DNA from: Planctomycetota bacterium
GTDB taxonomy: Bacteria; Planctomycetota; JAJSAM01; JAJVHW01
Assembly: GCA_021776825.1 (NCBI GenBank)
Contig: JAJFFG010000001.1
Location: 47,045 to 111,044 of the forward strand
Reading direction: 5' to 3'
Length of the DNA: 64,000 nt
Shown here: positions 40,067 through 48,923 of the stretch, in pieces
Layout of the letters: each line of letters starts with the position of its first letter
Numbering within the stretch: the first letter of the stretch is position 1
Translations under genes and position numbers: made by a program
The notes under the pieces: generated by a model
Seen by the model: the letters and a program-made list of their open reading frames with translations, nothing else
Told to the model about the DNA's origin: nothing
Databases searched by the model: none

Positions 40067-42414
40067 CGCAGCGGACGAACGGCACGAGCGCGACCCGTCG
40101 CGACGTGATGAAGGCCGCCGCGGCGGCAGCGGCAACGGCGGCTCTGACCGGCTGTGGCGCGCAAGCGGGGCCCGGCGGAGGCACGGACTCTCTGACGCTT
40201 GACGAGGGCGTCACTTGGGGCAAGGCGCCGTGTCGGTTCTGCGGCACCGGTTGCGGGACGCGCGTGGCCGTGAAGGACGAGAAGGTCGTCGCCGTCACGG
40301 GCGATCCGCAGTGCGGCGTCAACAAGGGCCTGCTGTGCGCGAAGGGCTACCACCTTCCCGCGGTGCTCTACGGCAAGGACCGCCTCACCTACCCGATGCT
40401 GCGCGAGGGCTCCTCGTACAAGCGCATCGAGTGGGGCGAAGCGCTCGATCTCATCGCCGAGAAACTACAGACATCCATCGACGCGGAAGGACCGCGCACG
40501 GTGGCGTTCTACGGATCGGGCCAGTGGACGATCCAAGAGGGCTACGCCGTCAACAAGTGGTTCAAGGGCGGCCTGAAGTCGAACAACGTCGAAGCCAACG
40601 CGCGCCTCTGCATGGCGAGTGCCGTCACGGGGTTCATGACCACGTTCGGCATGGACGAGCCGATGGGCTGCTACGACGACATCGAGAACACCGACGTCGT
40701 CGTGCTCTGGGGCAACAACATGTCCGAGATGCACCCCGTGCTGTTCAGCCGGGTGCTCGCGCGCCGCGAGAAGGCCGCGCACGTGAAGATCGTCGACATG
40801 ACGACGCGCCGCACACCGACGTCGGCGTTCGCGGATCACGTCCTGATGATGAAGCCGCAGGGTGATCTTGCGATCGCGAACGGCATCGCGCGTTGGTTGA
40901 TCAAGAACGACAAGGTGGACCAGGAGTTCGTGCGCGAGCACTGCGTCTTCCAGGCCGGCAAGACCGACATCGGCTACGGCACCGAGGACCACTTCGCGTT
41001 CGCCGACGAGCCGCGCAAGCTGACGTTCGACGAGTACGCCGCGTACGTCGACGAGTACACGCCGGAGCGCGTCGAGGAGCTGTCGGGAATCCAGCCCACG
41101 GATCTCGTGATGCTGGCCGAGATGTTCGGCACGCCGCAGAAGCGCATCACGAGCTTCTGGTGCATGGGCATGAACCAGCACGTACGCGGCACGTGGATCA
41201 ACAACCTCGTCTACTCCGTGCATCTCCTCACCGGGAAGATCGGCGTGCCGGGCTCGACGCCGTTCTCGCTGACCGGGCAGCCGAGCGCGTGCGGCACCGT
41301 CCGCGAGGTCGGCACGCTGGCGCATGGCCTTCCCGGTGGACGCGTCGTGAAGAAGGAAGCGCATCGCAAGGACGCCGAGCGCATCTGGGGATTGCCGGAC
41401 GGCACGATCGACCCGAAGCCGGGCTACCACACGGTGGAGATGTTCCGGGCGCTCGACCGGGGCGACATCAAGGTCATGTGGGTTCAGGTCACGAACCCGT
41501 TCCAGACGATGCCCAACCTGAAGCGCTTCCGGGACGGCAAGAAGGCGAAGCCGGACGACACGTTCCTCATCGTTTCGGACGTCTACCCGACTCCCACGAC
41601 GGAGTTGGCTGACCTGATCCTCCCGTCGTCGCTGTGGGTCGAGAAGGAGGGCTGCTTCGGCAACTCCGAGCGACGCACACAGCAGTGGGACCAACTCGCA
41701 AAGCCGCCCGGCGAGGCCAAGCCCGATGTCTGGCAGGTCGTCGAGGTTGCGCGCCGCATGGGCTTCGAGAACCTGTTCCCCGAGACGGAGACGCTCGAGC
41801 GAGATCTCTACACCGAGTACCGCGAGTTCACGGTCGGCAAGGGCAAGGACGTCGCCGAGTACGACGCGCTGCGCGCTGTCCCGGGTCTGCGTTGGCCGGT
41901 CGTCGACGGTCGCGAGACCGCGTGGCGCTACGTGCCGCAGTACGACCCGTATGCCGAGAAGGGCAAGCGGATCGACTTCTACGGGCAGAAGACCAACGGC
42001 CACCGGGCGGTGATCTGGTTCCGGCCGTGGGAGCCGGCAGCAGAGGTGCCGGACGCCGCCTACCCGTTCTGGCTTTGCACCGGCCGTGTGCTCGAACACT
42101 GGCACTCGGGTTCGATGACGCGACGTGTGAAGGAACTCCATCAGGCGGTGCCCGAGACGTACGTCGAGCTGCACCCCGAGGACGCGAGCGCGGCGGGCAT
42201 CACCGACGGAGCCATGGTCAGGCTGACGAGCCGTCGCGGCAGCATCACGCTGAAGGCCGCGATCGACGCGCGTGCGGCTGTCCAGCGCGGCCAGGTGTTC
42301 GTCCCGTTCTTCGACGAGAACGTCCCGATCAACGACCTGACGTTGGACGCCTTCTGTCCGATCTCGAAGGAGCCGGACTACAAGAAGTGCGCGATCAAGG
42401 TGGAGAAGGCGTGA
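40063..42414 (+). CDS. napA: Periplasmic nitrate reductase catalytic subunit
   Basis: 783 residues. The Tat signal has Arg12-Arg13 (ATRRDVMKAA) and a lipobox-like TGC near residue 32. The 4Fe-4S cluster is held by Cys58, Cys61, Cys65 and Cys93 (CRFCGTGC .. LLCAKG). Cys184 in ANARLCMASA is the molybdenum ligand of Nap-type enzymes. The molybdopterin-binding C-terminal domain is complete (WLCTGRVLEHWHSG, then LTSRRG). It reduces nitrate to nitrite outside the cytoplasm. Length and motifs place it with NapA rather than NarB or formate dehydrogenase. No napC, napF, napG or napH is present here. Confidence 0.95.
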   Translation: MTQRTNGTSATRRDVMKAAAAAAATAALTGCGAQAGPGGGTDSLTLDEGVTWGKAPCRFCGTGCGTRVAVKDEKVVAVTGDPQCGVNKGLLCAKGYHLPAVLYGKDRLTYPMLREGSSYKRIEWGEALDLIAEKLQTSIDAEGPRTVAFYGSGQWTIQEGYAVNKWFKGGLKSNNVEANARLCMASAVTGFMTTFGMDEPMGCYDDIENTDVVVLWGNNMSEMHPVLFSRVLARREKAAHVKIVDMTTRRTPTSAFADHVLMMKPQGDLAIANGIARWLIKNDKVDQEFVREHCVFQAGKTDIGYGTEDHFAFADEPRKLTFDEYAAYVDEYTPERVEELSGIQPTDLVMLAEMFGTPQKRITSFWCMGMNQHVRGTWINNLVYSVHLLTGKIGVPGSTPFSLTGQPSACGTVREVGTLAHGLPGGRVVKKEAHRKDAERIWGLPDGTIDPKPGYHTVEMFRALDRGDIKVMWVQVTNPFQTMPNLKRFRDGKKAKPDDTFLIVSDVYPTPTTELADLILPSSLWVEKEGCFGNSERRTQQWDQLAKPPGEAKPDVWQVVEVARRMGFENLFPETETLERDLYTEYREFTVGKGKDVAEYDALRAVPGLRWPVVDGRETAWRYVPQYDPYAEKGKRIDFYGQKTNGHRAVIWFRPWEPAAEVPDAAYPFWLCTGRVLEHWHSGSMTRRVKELHQAVPETYVELHPEDASAAGITDGAMVRLTSRRGSITLKAAIDARAAVQRGQVFVPFFDENVPINDLTLDAFCPISKEPDYKKCAIKVEKA

Positions 42415-42959
42415 TGCGTTCGCATCTCGTGTTCGTCCTGCTCGCCGGTGTGGCGCTGACCGCGTGCTCGGCCGCCACTGCGCCATCGACGCAGCGCGGA
42501 GAGCCGGTGCTGCTTCGCGCGCATCGGTCGTACGACGGCGCGCCGCCCGTCATCCCGCACCTCGTGGGAGACCTCGGTCGCGGCGATTGCCTCAACTGCC
42601 ATCTCAAGGGTGACTCGTCCGACGACGGACAGTTCGCGCCGAAGACTCCGCACCCCGAACTCACGAACTGCCGTCAGTGCCACGTCGAGCGGACGACCGA
42701 GGCCGAGTTCGTCGCCAGCGACTTCAAGGGTGGCGTCTATGCGACGGGGACGCGTCAGCACGCGGAGAGCCCGTGGCGCATCCCGCATCCGCTCACGATG
42801 CGCGAGCGGTGCAGCGTGTGTCACACCGGTGAGAACGTGCCGGAGTCGGTGCGCACCACCCACCCAGAACGAACCAACTGCGTGCAGTGCCACCTGCCCG
42901 CGCACGACGGCTGGCCCGGCCCCCGGCCGGGCGTCCAGCGCGCCGTCGAGCCCCGCTAG
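42414..42959 (+). CDS. Tetrahaem NapB-like cytochrome c lipoprotein
   Basis: 181 residues; ATG 42414 overlaps the napA stop by one base. The lipobox ends at Cys18 (ALTAC). Four CxxCH motifs lie at residues 59, 86, 133 and 156. The first half (APPVIPHLVGDLGRGDCLNC) matches the NapB opening, but ordinary NapB has only two haems. The second half repeats the pattern IPH..C..CH..THPE.TNC.QCH. This looks like an internal duplication giving a tetrahaem electron donor. It probably hands electrons from the octahaem protein to NapA. Confidence 0.86.
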   Translation: MRSHLVFVLLAGVALTACSAATAPSTQRGEPVLLRAHRSYDGAPPVIPHLVGDLGRGDCLNCHLKGDSSDDGQFAPKTPHPELTNCRQCHVERTTEAEFVASDFKGGVYATGTRQHAESPWRIPHPLTMRERCSVCHTGENVPESVRTTHPERTNCVQCHLPAHDGWPGPRPGVQRAVEPR

Positions 42960-42962
42960 GCG

Positions 42963-42978
42963 CGTGACCGCAGTCACG
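42963..42978 (+). terminator. Hairpin at the end of the nap operon
   Basis: CGTGAC-CGCA-GTCACG, a perfect 6-bp stem with a 4-nt loop, begins 3 nt after the NapB stop. The loop and flanking bases are the same as in the strong terminator at 55037 (GTGACC-CGCA-GGTCAC). No T-tract. Confidence 0.45.
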
Positions 42979-43081
42979 GCACGTCGTCGCGTATCGCGCG
43001 AGACTGCGATCGCATCGCGGCACGAGTGGCCGGTCCTCCCGCGGTGACGAGGGTGATCGCCGGCCACGTCGGAGAGTCGAC

Positions 43082-43471
43082 ATGACGGCGCCACGCCAGA
43101 ACGAACCCGGGCTCTTGATCGGACGCATCCTCCTCGGGCTGCTGTTCGTGATCATCGCGGCCTACAAGCTGAAGGACATGGGCGGGCTCATCGAGTGGAT
43201 GACGTCGCAAGAGATGCCGGCGCCGACCGCACTCGCCTGGGGCACGGTGAGCATCGAGATCCTCGGCGGACTGTGCCTGATCCTCGGTGTGAAGGTGCGC
43301 GTGGCGGCGCTGGTGCTCGCGGTGTATCTCGTGCCGACCACGTTCATCATCCACTTCGATCTCGAGAACGCCGGCCAGATGACCCACGTGTACAAGAACC
43401 TCGGCGTTATCGGCGGGCTGATCGCGCTGTGGGCCAGCGGTGGCGGGAACCGCTTCCGACTCCTCGCCTGA
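43082..43471 (+). CDS. DoxX-family membrane protein
   Basis: 129 residues from ATG 43082 after GGAGAGTCGAC. Four membrane helices carry the DoxX pattern: GRILLGLLFVIIAAYKLKD, a GLIEWM loop, EILGGLCLILGVKVRVAALVL and a HVYKNLGVIGGLIAL end. DoxX relatives are quinone- or thiol-linked membrane proteins of unclear role. It stands after the nap operon terminator and may be independent. The interval 43472-43628 has no recognisable full gene. Confidence 0.87.
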   Translation: MTAPRQNEPGLLIGRILLGLLFVIIAAYKLKDMGGLIEWMTSQEMPAPTALAWGTVSIEILGGLCLILGVKVRVAALVLAVYLVPTTFIIHFDLENAGQMTHVYKNLGVIGGLIALWASGGGNRFRLLA

Positions 43472-43628
43472 GGAGTTCAGTCCGTCGCGGCTTCGGGCTC
43501 CGGCTCTTCGGACGGCGGCGTGGTCTCGCGACGCAGCAGCGGGATCGTGACGATCAGCGCGGGCCTCCGGGTGATGCGACGGCGTGATGGTACGGGGCTT
43601 GCGATCCCTCCGTCGGAGGTGAACCCCC

Positions 43629-43871
43629 ATGCGCTCACATGAGTTCGTCACGGTCGTGGACCGTTCGTTCGACCTGCTGTCTCGGATGCGTCTCGTGCTC
43701 GGCGCGTTGCTCGTCCTCGCCGGCGTCCTGATCGCGGTGTTCCCGCAGATCCTGGTGTTTCTGCTGGCCTCGATCGTCATCTCGACCGGGCTCGGCGTGA
43801 TGGCGTCCGGGTGGCGCGCGCGGGGTCGCGTCCGCGGCCCGCGCGTGATCGATGTGCAGGTGACGCGTTGA
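43629..43871 (+). CDS. Small two-helix membrane protein
   Basis: 80 residues from ATG 43629, preceded by CGGAGGTGAACCCCC. Two hydrophobic helices (about 20-40 and 44-62) lie between a polar N-terminus (HEFVTVVDRSFDLLSRMR) and a basic tail (RARGRVRGPRV). No family is recognised. It ends 22 bp before a set of 14-bp tandem repeats and lies upstream of clpB on the same strand. Confidence 0.68.
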   Translation: MRSHEFVTVVDRSFDLLSRMRLVLGALLVLAGVLIAVFPQILVFLLASIVISTGLGVMASGWRARGRVRGPRVIDVQVTR

Positions 43872-43893
43872 TGGTGCCCGGTAGATCGATGCT

Positions 43894-43935
43894 GGGTTGA
43901 CGGCGCGGGGTTGACGGCGCGGGGTTGACGACGCG
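43894..43935. repeat. Three tandem 14-bp repeats upstream of clpB
   Basis: GGGTTGACGGCGCG at 43894 and 43908, and GGGTTGACGACGCG at 43922, followed by a GC-rich tract built on GACGCGTGCG. They lie 125-166 bp before the clpB start. Each contains TTGAC, a -35-like element, but no CIRCE operator is seen. Confidence 0.75.
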
Positions 43936-44059
43936 TGCGACGCGTGCGCGACGTCGTGCGCGACGCGTGCGCGACGCCGCCGCAGTGCAATGCGACGCCC
44001 TTCCCCGCGCGTCAGGACGGCACGCCCTTCGCGACCCTCCGTGTGAGAGGAGGGCCGTC

Positions 44060-46696
44060 ATGGACCCGAACAAACTGACCCGCAAGTCCCAGGAAGCGCT
44101 GCAGGCCGCGCAGTCGAGCGTCGTGCGTTTCCAGCATGTCGAGATCGATGGCGAGCACCTGCTGCTCGCGCTGCTCGAACAAGAGGAGGGCGTCGTTCCG
44201 CGTTTGCTCCGCAAGGCCGACGTCGCGGTCGATGCGCTCACCGAGTCGCTCGTGCGTGAGCTCTCCTCACGCCCCAGTGTGTCGGGTCCCGGCGCCGAGC
44301 CCGGTCGCGTCTACGTGACGCAGCGACTCAATCGCGTGCTCGTGGCGGCGGAGGACGAAGCTCAGCGGCTGAAGGACGACTACGTCTCCGTCGAGCATCT
44401 GTTCCTCGCCCTCGTGGCAGAAGAACGCCAGTCGGTCGGTGGCCGGCTGCTCGCAGACTTCAAGGTCACCCGCGAGCGCGCCCTCGAGACGCTGAAGGCG
44501 GTGCGCGGCAGTCAGCGCGTGCGGTCGGCCGATCCCGAGGCGACGTACGAGGCGCTCGAGAAGTACGGGCGCGATCTCGTGCAGATGGCGCGTGAGGGCA
44601 AGATGGACCCCGTCATCGGCCGGGACGCCGAGATCCGGCGGGCGATCCGCATTCTCTCCCGCAAGACGAAGAATAACCCCGTGCTCATCGGCGAGCCGGG
44701 CGTCGGCAAGACGGCCATCGTCGAGGGGCTCGCGCAGCGCATCGTGCGCGGCGACGTCCCGGAGGGTCTGAAGGACAAGATCGTCTTCGCGCTCGACATG
44801 GGTTCGCTCGTGGCCGGCGCCAAGTACCGCGGCGAATACGAGGAGCGGTTGAAGGCCGTGCTCGCCGAGGTGAAGGCGGCCGAGGGCGGCATCCTGCTGT
44901 TCATCGACGAACTGCACACGATCGTCGGCGCCGGCAAGACCGAGGGCGCGATGGACGCGGGCAACATGCTGAAGCCGATGCTCGCGCGCGGCGAACTGCA
45001 CTGCATCGGCGCCACGACCCTCGACGAGTACCGCAAGTACGTGGAGAAGGACGCTGCCCTCGAGCGGCGCTTCCAGCCCGTGCTCGTCGAGCAGCCGACC
45101 GTCGAGGACACGATCTCGATCCTGCGCGGCATCAAGGAGCGCTTCGAGGTCCACCACGGCGTACGCATCCAAGACGGCGCGCTCGTCGCGGCCTCCACGC
45201 TCTCGAACCGCTACATCTCCGATCGCTTCCTGCCCGACAAGGCCATCGACCTGATGGACGAGGCATGCGCGATGATCCGCACCGAGATCGACTCGCTGCC
45301 GGCCGAACTCGACGAGGCCACGCGGCGCGTGATGCAGCTCGAGATCGAGGAGGCTGCGCTCTCGAAGGAGTCCGACGATGCAAGCAAGCGGCGTCTCGAG
45401 GTACTCCGCAAGGAGCTGCAGGACCTGCGCGGTCAGGCCGACACGATGCGCGCGCAGTGGGAGTCGGAGAAGGCGTCGATCGGAGACCTGCAGGGTCTGC
45501 GTCAATCGATCGAGCTGACGCGGCACGAGATCGAGAAGGCGGAGCGCGAGTACGACCTGAACCGTCTTGCCGAGCTGAAGCACGGGACACTCCCGGCACT
45601 CGAGACGCAGCTGCACGAGCAGGAGGCCCAGATCGAAACGGGCGACGGCGACCGGCTCCTGCGTGAGGAGGTCACCGACGCCGAGATCGCCGAGATCGTG
45701 TCGCGTTGGACGGGCATCCCGCTGACGCGTCTGCTCGAGGGCGAACGCGAGAAACTGCTGCGTCTCGACGAGGTGTTGCACCGGCGCGTGATCGGTCAGG
45801 ACGAAGCCGTGCAGGCCGTCGCCGATGCGGTCATCCGCGCGCGCGCCGGCATCAAGGACCCGAGCCGCCCGATCGGGTCGTTCATCTTCCTGGGGCCCAC
45901 CGGTGTCGGGAAGACGGAGCTGGGTAAGGCGCTCGCGGCGTCGCTCTTCGACAGCGAGGACAACATCGTCCGCATCGACATGTCGGAGTACATGGAGAAG
46001 CACGCCGTCAGCCGCCTGATCGGCGCGCCTCCGGGGTACGTCGGCTACGAGGAAGGCGGTCAGTTGACCGAGGCCGTGCGGCGCAAGCCCTACGCCGTGA
46101 TCCTCTTCGACGAGATCGAGAAGGCGCACCACGACGCGTTCAACGTGCTGCTGCAGATCCTCGACGACGGGCGTGTGACGGACAGCCACGGGCGCACCGT
46201 CGACTTCAAGAACACGGTCATCATCATGACGTCGAACATCGGTGGCCAGCGCCTGCTCGAAGGCGTCACGAGCGATGGCGACATCATGCCATCCGCACGT
46301 GAGGCGGTGTTCCGCGAACTGCGCGCGCACTTCCGACCCGAGTTCCTGAACCGCGTCGACGAGACGGTGCTCTTCAGCCCGCTCACGCTGTCGGAGATCG
46401 AGCAGATCGTGGACCTGCTCATGGTCGACCTGCGGAAGCGACTGGCCGATCGGCGCATCACGGTCGAGCTGACCGAAGCGGCTCGAGCGCACGTCGCGCG
46501 CGAAGGGTTTGACCCGGTCTACGGAGCGCGGCCGCTCAAGCGCTACCTGCAGCGCGAGCTCGAGACTCGGCTCGGTCGAGCGCTCGTCGCGGGCGATGTC
46601 GAGGACGGCGACTCGGTGACCGTGGACGTCCACGAGGGGCTGCTGACGATGCGCCACGAGAAGGCCGTGCGGGAGGACGAGCCGGTGGCGGTGTGA
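44060..46696 (+). CDS. clpB: ClpB-type AAA+ disaggregase
   Basis: 878 residues from ATG 44060 with GAGAGGAGGG upstream. An N-terminal Clp repeat domain ([17 protein letters not shown]) is followed by AAA-1 (Walker A GEPGVGKT, Lys217; Walker B LLFIDELH), the coiled-coil middle domain (about 400-525) and AAA-2 (GPTGVGKT, Lys618; [11 protein letters not shown]). The middle domain identifies ClpB rather than ClpA, and there is no ClpP-binding IGF/L loop visible. It rescues aggregated proteins together with DnaK. Heat-shock control is expected, but no CIRCE element is found; only 14-bp repeats lie upstream. Confidence 0.96.
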   Translation: MDPNKLTRKSQEALQAAQSSVVRFQHVEIDGEHLLLALLEQEEGVVPRLLRKADVAVDALTESLVRELSSRPSVSGPGAEPGRVYVTQRLNRVLVAAEDEAQRLKDDYVSVEHLFLALVAEERQSVGGRLLADFKVTRERALETLKAVRGSQRVRSADPEATYEALEKYGRDLVQMAREGKMDPVIGRDAEIRRAIRILSRKTKNNPVLIGEPGVGKTAIVEGLAQRIVRGDVPEGLKDKIVFALDMGSLVAGAKYRGEYEERLKAVLAEVKAAEGGILLFIDELHTIVGAGKTEGAMDAGNMLKPMLARGELHCIGATTLDEYRKYVEKDAALERRFQPVLVEQPTVEDTISILRGIKERFEVHHGVRIQDGALVAASTLSNRYISDRFLPDKAIDLMDEACAMIRTEIDSLPAELDEATRRVMQLEIEEAALSKESDDASKRRLEVLRKELQDLRGQADTMRAQWESEKASIGDLQGLRQSIELTRHEIEKAEREYDLNRLAELKHGTLPALETQLHEQEAQIETGDGDRLLREEVTDAEIAEIVSRWTGIPLTRLLEGEREKLLRLDEVLHRRVIGQDEAVQAVADAVIRARAGIKDPSRPIGSFIFLGPTGVGKTELGKALAASLFDSEDNIVRIDMSEYMEKHAVSRLIGAPPGYVGYEEGGQLTEAVRRKPYAVILFDEIEKAHHDAFNVLLQILDDGRVTDSHGRTVDFKNTVIIMTSNIGGQRLLEGVTSDGDIMPSAREAVFRELRAHFRPEFLNRVDETVLFSPLTLSEIEQIVDLLMVDLRKRLADRRITVELTEAARAHVAREGFDPVYGARPLKRYLQRELETRLGRALVAGDVEDGDSVTVDVHEGLLTMRHEKAVREDEPVAV

Positions 46697-46730
46697 TCGT
46701 CGTCAACCCAGCGCGATCAGCGCAGTGTGA

Positions 46731-48866
46731 TCAACGCGGCGCGATCCACTGGAGTGGGTCGAGTCGTCGCGCCTCGGTCATGAGGCGCTCGCGTTCAGCG
46801 GGGTCGTCGACCCGTCGCGCTGCGCTGACGAGGAGCGCCGAGCGCAGCTCGATACCGAGGTCTTCCGAGACGTCGGCGACGGAGGGAAGTGCGGCCAGCA
46901 CCTCTGCGGTCACGTGTCGCGCGGCTTCGACCGTCAGCCCGTCGAGCAGTCGCGCTGCCGGCTCGGACTCGCCGCGACGGGCGAGCTCGGCGGCCAGGGC
47001 CACTTGCGTGGCGTCGCGCAGGCGCACGAGGACGTCGGCGTCCGTCGTGAGAGCCAGGTCCGCGGCGGCGCCGACATCGCTCCGAGCGAGACGCGTGAGC
47101 TCGACGAAGCGCCTCGAGCCCGCGGAGGAGGCCGGCTCGGCGTCTTCGTCGGCGCCCAGGATCGCCTGGATCTCGGCGAGCATGTCGGGGTCGGGGTTCT
47201 CACCGATCAGCGGGGCCAGGATGTCGAGCGAAGCACGCGCGGCGGTCGGCTGGCCGGCGACCGTGTAGACCCGCCCGTACGTGAGCGTGAGATCCCAGGT
47301 CGCCATGGCGTCGCCCGATCCCTCGATGGCGGCGAGCAACGAGTCGAGTGCCGCCATGCCATCGCCAGTGGCGAGTTGCGCGCGAGCCAGCATCCCGCCC
47401 AACTCGACGATGCGCTCCGGCGCCGTCTGAACCTCGCGAGAGAGATGCTCGATGGCTGCCGACCACTCGCCGCGCTGGTAGGTGATCCACCCTGCTCCGC
47501 GGCGCAGCCACGGGTCGTCGGGGTGCGTGGCGATCAGGCGCTCGTAGATGGCGAGTCCCTCGTCGTGCGGCAGGATGCGCGCGTAGAGGTACCCGTGGAA
47601 CGGCGAGTCGGCATTCGCCTCGAAGCGAGTGCGGTACTCGCTCAGCAGAGCGTCCTCGGCGCCCTCCCCCAGGAGGATCTCCTGACGGATGCGGTGCGCG
47701 TCGATCACGTCCGGGGCGACGCGGACGAGGTCGTCCGCGAGACGCAGCGACAGCTCCGAGTCACCGGCGGCCTGTGTGTAGCGCCACGCGAGGAAGAACG
47801 GCTCGATGTCGTCCGGGGTCGTGAGTGCTGCCCGGCACGCGAGTTCCGCGGCGCGTTGCAGCTCACCCGTTCCGTAGAGAGCCTGCACCGCGACGCGCCA
47901 ACCGCCGGAGTCGAGTCGCGCCACGCTGCGGACCACGACGTCCTTGCCGCGGGGCATGTCGATCTGGTCGGGCGACGCCTCGAAGACGAGGTCGACGTCG
48001 TCGACGACGATCCACGGAACGCCGGCCTTCGTGCGGATCCAGCCGTTCTCCTCGGCCACCCTCTCGGGGACCCCGCTCGCTGTGTACGGCACGCCCTCGA
48101 GCACGATGGGAGCGGCCCCGAGCACGTTGCAGACAATCAGGTCGGCGCCGCCGTCGACCTCGACGGTGCGCTCGTCAAGCACCGTGCCGTTCATTGTTGT
48201 GACGCCGAGTGCGTACGTGCCCTCGGCGACCTCCACTGCGATCCGTTCACCGGGTCGGATGGTCTGTTCGTGTTCGCCGATCGCGATGTGCACGGGCACG
48301 TCGAGGCCATTCACGAGTTGCACATCGGCGTGGCCCTGCGACCACCAGAGCGCTCCGACGATCAGGAGCGCGAGCACGGCGCAGAGCACTCCGACGGCGG
48401 CGCGCCAGATGCGGTGCACGCCGCTGAGCGGCACCTTGGCGTGGAAGGTCCAGCCCCCGCTCCCCCCGTCGCTAACCAGGTACGACCCGAGCGGAACGAC
48501 CGGCACGAAGACGGCGGTCAGATAGCGCGTTGCGATGTACGTCCCGTCGTCGCCGCGATCGGCCTTGCCGTAGAGGCGTGTGCCGACGCCGTTCAGCGTC
48601 GAGAGGCCGGGCGGCTTCGTCGCTTCGGCGAACAGACGTCGCTCGTCGAGAGCCTCGTCGATCCTGCGACTCTCGGCCGGTGTTGTGCCCTTCCGCTTCT
48701 TCAGGAGCGCAGCGTGGATCGCCTTCGGACTGCCCGTGGCAATGGCGTGCGCGACGCCGCGGTCCTGCACGAGGACGCTGCCGTCCGGGCCGAGCAGCTC
48801 GGCCCACATCGCCGCATCGGTCGGATCGTACGCATCGTCGACAGCATCGAGGTCGTCGTCGGTCAC
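46731..48866 (-). CDS. Membrane-bound TPR protein
   Basis: 711 residues. A cytoplasmic N-terminal part contains GLSTLNGVGTRLYGK and RYLTAVFVPVVPLGSY, a motif pair seen in planctomycete membrane proteins, followed by a membrane helix at about 154-175. After an Ig-like stretch (NGLDVPVHIAIGEHEQTI), residues 330-700 are TPR-like helical repeats. These mediate protein contacts; no enzyme motif is visible. It is convergent with clpB (35 bp apart) and begins 58 bp downstream of the HEAT lipoprotein gene. Confidence 0.78.
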   Translation of the reverse strand: MTDDDLDAVDDAYDPTDAAMWAELLGPDGSVLVQDRGVAHAIATGSPKAIHAALLKKRKGTTPAESRRIDEALDERRLFAEATKPPGLSTLNGVGTRLYGKADRGDDGTYIATRYLTAVFVPVVPLGSYLVSDGGSGGWTFHAKVPLSGVHRIWRAAVGVLCAVLALLIVGALWWSQGHADVQLVNGLDVPVHIAIGEHEQTIRPGERIAVEVAEGTYALGVTTMNGTVLDERTVEVDGGADLIVCNVLGAAPIVLEGVPYTASGVPERVAEENGWIRTKAGVPWIVVDDVDLVFEASPDQIDMPRGKDVVVRSVARLDSGGWRVAVQALYGTGELQRAAELACRAALTTPDDIEPFFLAWRYTQAAGDSELSLRLADDLVRVAPDVIDAHRIRQEILLGEGAEDALLSEYRTRFEANADSPFHGYLYARILPHDEGLAIYERLIATHPDDPWLRRGAGWITYQRGEWSAAIEHLSREVQTAPERIVELGGMLARAQLATGDGMAALDSLLAAIEGSGDAMATWDLTLTYGRVYTVAGQPTAARASLDILAPLIGENPDPDMLAEIQAILGADEDAEPASSAGSRRFVELTRLARSDVGAAADLALTTDADVLVRLRDATQVALAAELARRGESEPAARLLDGLTVEAARHVTAEVLAALPSVADVSEDLGIELRSALLVSAARRVDDPAERERLMTEARRLDPLQWIAPR

Positions 48867-48923
48867 CGCACCCCCCTCTCGTCAGGCTCACGGTAGGGAC
48901 TGACGGGGACGCTCCCGCGACGA

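Noticed and set aside
40063..42414. Formate dehydrogenase or assimilatory NarB instead of NapA
   Set aside because: The Tat signal, the partner NapD, the Mo-cysteine context and the downstream NapB-like cytochrome all indicate a periplasmic Nap enzyme.
43473..43600. Minus-strand fragment reading RRPALIVTIPLLRRE followed by an acidic tail and TGA
   Set aside because: It looks like the C-terminus of a small membrane protein, but no start codon or RBS is found in frame before it runs into the 43629 gene region. Too little to annotate.
44267..46657. Long open frame antisense to clpB
   Set aside because: Same reason: a shadow of a strongly conserved plus-strand gene.
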